NCBI RefSeq assembly: GCF_002195995.1
Contig: NZ_NHON01000014.1
Location: 1-64,000, forward strand
Origin: Inquilinus limosus
Lineage (GTDB): Bacteria > Pseudomonadota > Alphaproteobacteria > DSM-16000 > Inquilinaceae
DNA: 64,000 nucleotides
Reading direction: 5' to 3'
The first letter of the stretch is position 1; each line of letters opens with the position of its first letter. Both the position numbers and the translations under genes were made by a program. The notes below the pieces were generated by a model that was not told the DNA's origin, searched no databases, and was given only the letters and a program-made list of their open reading frames with translations. Positions 61,198 through 64,000 of the stretch are shown here, piece by piece.

Positions 61198-61243
61198 CCG
61201 CCGGGCCGGCTAAGCTGGAGGCAACGCAGCCAGGGAGAGACGC

Positions 61244-61582
61244 ATGATCGCTGTTATCTTCGAGGTCGAGCCGGCGGAGGGCCGGTTCGACGACTACCTC
61301 GACCACGCCGCGCGGCTGCGCCCGGTGCTGGAGCAGATGCCCGGCTTCATCTCGGTGGAGCGCTTCCGCAGCCTGACCAATCCGGACAAGCTGCTGTCGC
61401 TGTCGTTCTGGGAGGATGAGCAGGCCGTCGCCGCCTGGCGCAACCGGGCCGAGCACCGCACTGCCCAGGCCGCCGGCCGCACCGGGATCTTCGCCGGCTA
61501 CCGGCTGCGCATCGCTGGAGTGATCCGCGACTACGACATGGCTGAGCATCGCGAGCAGGCGCCGGCCGATTCGCCGTTCTAG
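61244..61582 (+). CDS. Antibiotic biosynthesis monooxygenase (ABM) domain protein
   Basis: A 112-residue ferredoxin-like fold protein. IAVIFEVEPAEGRFDDYLDH-type N-terminus (MIAVIFEVEPAEGRFDDYL) and FISVERFRSLTNPDKLLSLSFWED are typical of the ABM family, which includes quinone monooxygenases and haem-degrading enzymes. C-terminal 20 residues are polar. Ends in four-base overlap with the convergent vapC stop. Substrate unknown. Confidence 0.85.
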   Translation: MIAVIFEVEPAEGRFDDYLDHAARLRPVLEQMPGFISVERFRSLTNPDKLLSLSFWEDEQAVAAWRNRAEHRTAQAAGRTGIFAGYRLRIAGVIRDYDMAEHREQAPADSPF

Positions 61583-61968
61583 GGAGCGGTCGTCAGATCC
61601 GTCTGGCTGAAGTCGTTCCCCTTGAACAGGAGTGGCTCTCCCCTCGTCGCGGCGAGGGCATAGGAAAAGCAGTCGCCATAGTTCAGCCCGGCGGGATGCC
61701 GGCCCTTGCCGAAGCGACGCCACGCCCGCCGCGCCATGGCGGCCTGCTCCGCGTCGACCGGCACGGTCTCGGCATCGAGCCGATGGAGCCACAGGTCGAG
61801 TTCCCGGCCGCCTGTGTCGCCCAGCCGTGCTTCGATCACGATCCCGGCCTCCAGCACGATCGCGGCCGAGATCAGCCGGACCGGATCCGCCGCGATCCGC
61901 CGTTCAAGATCAGCCGCCTCCGGCTCGTCGAGGAAGATCGCGAGGATCGCTGATGTGTCGATCACCAT
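61579..61968 (-). CDS. vapC: VapC-type PIN-domain ribonuclease toxin, second system
   Basis: A 129-residue PIN-domain toxin. MVIDTSAILAIFLDEPEAAD at the N-terminus has the first Asp, EAGIVIEARLGD the Glu, and GLNYGDCFSYALAATRGEPL plus LLFKGNDFSQTDL the C-terminal acidic residues. It begins where the vapB stop overlaps it (one base). The stop codon overlaps that of the convergent ABM gene. Target RNA unknown. Confidence 0.92.
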   Translation of the reverse strand: MVIDTSAILAIFLDEPEAADLERRIAADPVRLISAAIVLEAGIVIEARLGDTGGRELDLWLHRLDAETVPVDAEQAAMARRAWRRFGKGRHPAGLNYGDCFSYALAATRGEPLLFKGNDFSQTDLTTAP

Positions 61969-62222
61969 CAGCGCGGCAGCCCGTCTTCGTCATAGCCCAT
62001 GATCTCGTCCGGACTCCGGCGGTCCAGAACGGGCAGGGCGGCGACCCGCTTGCGGATGGCGGCCAGATCCTCGAGCAATATCGGCGCCTTCCGGGCGCCA
62101 GCCACTCGGCGCAGCCGGTCCTCCAGGGCGCGGCGGGTGGCTTCGGTGATCGACTCACCGGTTCGTCGGGCCAGCTCGCGCGCCAGCGTCTCGGTCTCGG
62201 GATCCTTGATGCTGAGTGCCAT
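61968..62222 (-). CDS. vapB: VapB-type antitoxin, Rv0623-like
   Basis: An 84-residue antitoxin of the PSK/Rv0623-like family, unrelated in fold to the AbrB-type antitoxin at 31681. MALSIKDPETETLARELARR and the following TGESITEATRRALEDRLRR form a ribbon-helix-helix-like N-terminus; the C-terminal ARKAPILLEDLAAIRKRVAA would bind the toxin. It precedes vapC with one base of overlap. Two cctaggta repeats lie just before its ATG. Confidence 0.9.
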   Translation of the reverse strand: MALSIKDPETETLARELARRTGESITEATRRALEDRLRRVAGARKAPILLEDLAAIRKRVAALPVLDRRSPDEIMGYDEDGLPR

Positions 62223-62228
62223 GGTTGG

Positions 62229-62250
62229 TTCCTAGGTATCTTCCTAGGTA
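62229..62250 (-). promoter_or_regulatory. Operator-like direct repeat before vapBC 2
   Basis: ttcctaggta occurs twice (62229-62238 and 62241-62250), each with a cctagg palindrome at the core and centres 12 bases apart. Position directly before the vapB start fits autorepression by VapB dimers. Confidence 0.6.
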
Positions 62251-62291
62251 GATTATACCTGCAGCATCAGCAATACCACTGCAGACAGCTC

Positions 62292-62726
62292 TCACCCCAG
62301 TCCCGGCACCTGCGGATAGGCGGGGTCGTCCCAGTCCGGATGCTCCTCCCACTGCGGCGCGCCATCGGCGATGGCGTAGTAGTCGCCCTTGCCGACGGTG
62401 TAGAGATGGCCGCTCATTTCGAGCCCGGTGGCGCCGTCCAGCGTGCCGGCGGCGATGCTGATGGCGCGGCACTCCGCCAGCTTCCAGAACAGGCTCGAAC
62501 CGCAGTCGCCGCAGAAGCCGCGCTGGGCCTCGGGTGACGACCGGTACCAGCGCAGCGTGCGGTCGCTCTCCAGTGCCAGGTCGCCGGCGGCGCAGGCGGT
62601 GAAGGCGGCGAAATGGCCGGAGGTGCGGCGGCACTGGCCGCAATGGCAGGCCACCACTTGCCGCAGCGGTCCCGTCACACGATAGCGCACCCCGCCGCAC
62701 AGGCAGCCGCCGGTCCGGTCCGTCAT
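62292..62726 (-). CDS. GFA-family (CENP-V fold) protein
   Basis: A 144-residue zinc-binding protein of the glutathione-dependent formaldehyde-activating family. Zn ligands are in GGCLCGGVRYRVTGPLRQVV, then ACHCGQCRRTSGHF (about residues 25-38) and FCGDCGSSLFW (about 70-80). The family name reflects the Gfa enzyme, but most members have no proven activity. The ATG at 62726 is chosen as it begins just before the first Cys motif. Confidence 0.9.
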   Translation of the reverse strand: MTDRTGGCLCGGVRYRVTGPLRQVVACHCGQCRRTSGHFAAFTACAAGDLALESDRTLRWYRSSPEAQRGFCGDCGSSLFWKLAECRAISIAAGTLDGATGLEMSGHLYTVGKGDYYAIADGAPQWEEHPDWDDPAYPQVPGLG

Positions 62727-62902
62727 CGCTCGCCTCCCTCGATGGTCCAGCCGCCAGGGTGCTGCCCCCGGGCCTGCGTCATTGTGCCGAAGCCGTCCAA
62801 GGATGTCGCAGCCGCGCCACCGCCATGTCGCGTCTGGCCTTGCCAAGCCCCTGCGGCCTCCCGATATTCGACGAAGCCGTCCGGATCCCCCGGGCGGCGG
62901 AC

Positions 62903-63058
62903 GTTCTCAGGGCGGGGTGGAAGTCCCCACCGGCGGTGATGGCGCATTCCTCTCGGGGAGGCGCATGAGCCCGCGAGCGCCTGCCGGGTCAACCTGCAGG
63001 GTCAGCAGATTCGGTGCGATCCCGAAGCCGACGGTCACAGTCCGGATGAAAGAGAACG
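62903..63058 (+). ncRNA. FMN riboswitch (RFN element)
   Basis: All hallmark segments appear in order: gttctcagggcggggtggaa, ccccaccggcggtgat, gagcccgcgag, gtcagcagattcggtgcgat, gaagccgacggtcacagtcc, and gatgaaagagaac closing the P1 helix. It lies about 77 bases before ribH. FMN binding should lower ribH expression; the expression platform (63059-63130) contains gccgggcacgagtcccgg, a hairpin able to influence translation start. The architecture matches RFN elements before ribH2 in other alphaproteobacteria. Confidence 0.95.
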
Positions 63059-63134
63059 GGGACGGCAGGCCGGGCACGAGTCCCGGTGGTCGGTCCCGTA
63101 TGCCCTGATTCTGGTCCGTTGCATGAGGATGACC

Positions 63135-63635
63135 ATGAATCAGCCCCTGTCTTCTTCCTCCCGTACCGATACGCCCCGCATCGCCTTCATCCAGGCCTGC
63201 TGGCACCGCGACATCGTCGACCAGTGCAAGACCGCTTTCCTGGCTGAGATCGCCCAGGCCGGCAGTGCGGCTCCTGAGGTCGACCTGTTCGAGGTGCCGG
63301 GCGTGTTCGAGATCCCGCTGCACGCCCAGCTTCTCGCCAAGTCCGGCCGCTACGATGCCATCGTCGCCACCGGCTTCATCGTCGATGGCGGCATCTACCG
63401 GCATGAATTCGTGTCGACCGCGGTGATCGACGCGCTGATGCGGGTGCAGCTCGACACCGAAGTGCCGGTGCTGTCCGCCGTGCTGACGCCGCAGCGCTTC
63501 CACGAGCACGAGGCCCACACCGCCTTCTTCCGCGACCATTTCCTGGTCAAGGGCAAGGAGGCGGCGGAGGCCGCGCTGAAGACCATCGCCGCGGTGGCCA
63601 AGCTGCGCGGCCAGGGCCTGCGCGCCGCCGCCTGA
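63135..63635 (+). CDS. ribH: 6,7-Dimethyl-8-ribityllumazine synthase, type II (RibH2)
   Basis: A 166-residue enzyme condensing 3,4-dihydroxybutanone phosphate with the pyrimidinedione in riboflavin synthesis. The type II signature is [20 protein letters not shown], then [32 protein letters not shown] and [15 protein letters not shown], as in Brucella RibH2, which forms decamers. ATG codons exist at 63123, 63129 and 63135; GAGG at 63125-63128 suits 63135, giving an N-terminus MNQ as in known RibH2. Controlled by the riboswitch upstream. Confidence 0.96.
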   Translation: MNQPLSSSSRTDTPRIAFIQACWHRDIVDQCKTAFLAEIAQAGSAAPEVDLFEVPGVFEIPLHAQLLAKSGRYDAIVATGFIVDGGIYRHEFVSTAVIDALMRVQLDTEVPVLSAVLTPQRFHEHEAHTAFFRDHFLVKGKEAAEAALKTIAAVAKLRGQGLRAAA

Positions 63636-63653
63636 TCCGGATCCGCGCGGGTC

Positions 63654-64000
63654 TTACCTCCCGTAGCGGGTGGTGAGGCTCGCGCGGCCGATCTCGCTGC
63701 CGTGCAGGGCGAAGCCGACCATGGCGGCGGAGGCCTGCGGGTCGGCCGGCAGCCGGTCGACCGACAGCGCATGCACCGTGAAGATGTAGCGGTGCGGCTT
63801 GTCGCCCTGCGGCGGGCACGGGCCGCCATAGGCCGAGCTGCCGTAATCGGTGCGGCCCTGCACCGCTCCGGCGGGCAGCCCCTGTCCCGACACTGCGCCC
63901 GCGCCCTGCGGCAGCGCCGTGACCCCGGCCGGGATGTCGGCCACCACCCAATGCCACCAGCCGCTGCCGGACGGCGCGTCCGGGTCATAGGCGGTGACGA
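63654..64000 (-). CDS. PEBP/YbhB-YbcL-family protein (5'-truncated by window end)
   Basis: The C-terminal 115 or so residues of a phosphatidylethanolamine-binding-protein-like (Raf kinase inhibitor-like) protein. DPDAPSGSGWWHWVVADIPA contains the conserved DPDAP and H-W motifs of the ligand pocket, and YGGPCPPQGDKPHRYIFTVH is the second family signature. The frame is open to the window edge, so the start lies outside. Bacterial members (YbhB) have uncertain function. Confidence 0.9.
   Translation of the reverse strand, partial: VTAYDPDAPSGSGWWHWVVADIPAGVTALPQGAGAVSGQGLPAGAVQGRTDYGSSAYGGPCPPQGDKPHRYIFTVHALSVDRLPADPQASAAMVGFALHGSEIGRASLTTRYGR

Overview
The window is very GC-rich (roughly 70% by eye, not computed) with almost wall-to-wall coding. 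It looks like chromosome of a Rhodospirillales-type alphaproteobacterium, perhaps near Inquilinus or Azospirillaceae. The pointers are a hemA of the 5-aminolevulinate synthase type, a type II lumazine synthase (RibH2) behind an FMN riboswitch, an aa3-type cox operon with CtaG/SURF1/DUF983, and many short palindromic intergenic repeats. No rRNA, tRNA, CRISPR array, transposase, integrase or phage gene was seen. Genus assignment is inference.

Layout. 0-5 kb: an MFS transporter starting inside a perfect 128-bp inverted repeat, a thioesterase, a cupin coupled to a catalytically degenerate GH1-like protein, a Tyr/Gly-rich lipoprotein and uppP. 5-11.8 kb: an S41-like protein, an RND efflux pair (adaptor plus pump, no outer-membrane channel) and a single-domain response regulator with a possible EcfG-type promoter. 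12-21.7 kb: oxidoreductase, tlyA, sppA, an AhpD-like protein, pdxH coupled to a CDF transporter, a glycine-zipper lipoprotein, a YihY-type membrane protein, and fabI coupled to a GNAT. 21.8-26 kb: aroC, a small hypothetical, a lipoprotein HtrA-like protease, a phosphodiesterase and a GNAT. 26-31.6 kb: a LacI regulator divergent from a sugar-type ABC importer (binding protein and two permeases, no ATPase), then a FolD-like protein with altered catalytic residues. 31.6-32.3 kb: vapBC. 32.4-37.9 kb: DHA2-type MFS, exported hypothetical, hemA, a VOC/PhnB-like protein, a TetR regulator and a hypothetical. 38-42.2 kb: two M20 amidohydrolases flanking a ribokinase-like kinase and clpS. 42.3-47 kb: a TAXI-type binding protein coupled to an exported hypothetical, a VWA protein paired with a membrane J-domain protein, and a second DHA2 MFS. 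47-55 kb: on the minus strand ctaC-ctaD-ctaB-small ORF-ctaG-ctaE-DUF983-surf1-M32 carboxypeptidase. 55.4-57 kb: tldD. 57.1-61.2 kb: an archaic-type chaperone-usher pilus operon (SCPU subunit, chaperone, usher, SCPU subunit) behind an unusually AT-rich leader. 61.2-64 kb: ABM monooxygenase, a second vapBC, a GFA protein, the FMN riboswitch with ribH2, and a PEBP-like gene cut by the window end.

How the parts work together. Translational coupling by 1-4 nt overlaps or 1-nt gaps is common (fabI/GNAT, pdxH/CDF, permease pair, MFP/RND, TAXI/hypothetical, surf1/M32, usher/SCPU). The clearest regulatory logic is a perfect 16-bp palindrome in front of the ABC importer with a related copy in front of the divergent LacI gene, the riboswitch over ribH2, and repeated dyads upstream of both vapBC operons.

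The intergenic spaces carry at least five families of dispersed palindromic repeats (thirteen copies noted), several with conserved flanks outside the obvious hairpin. One copy overlaps the 3' end of tlyA and contains its stop codon. No wholly new multi-gene system can be proved from the sequence. The most distinctive candidates are the GH1-like pseudoenzyme, the FolD-like protein with substituted catalytic residues, the TAXI protein with a proline-rich insert, and the VWA/J-domain pair.
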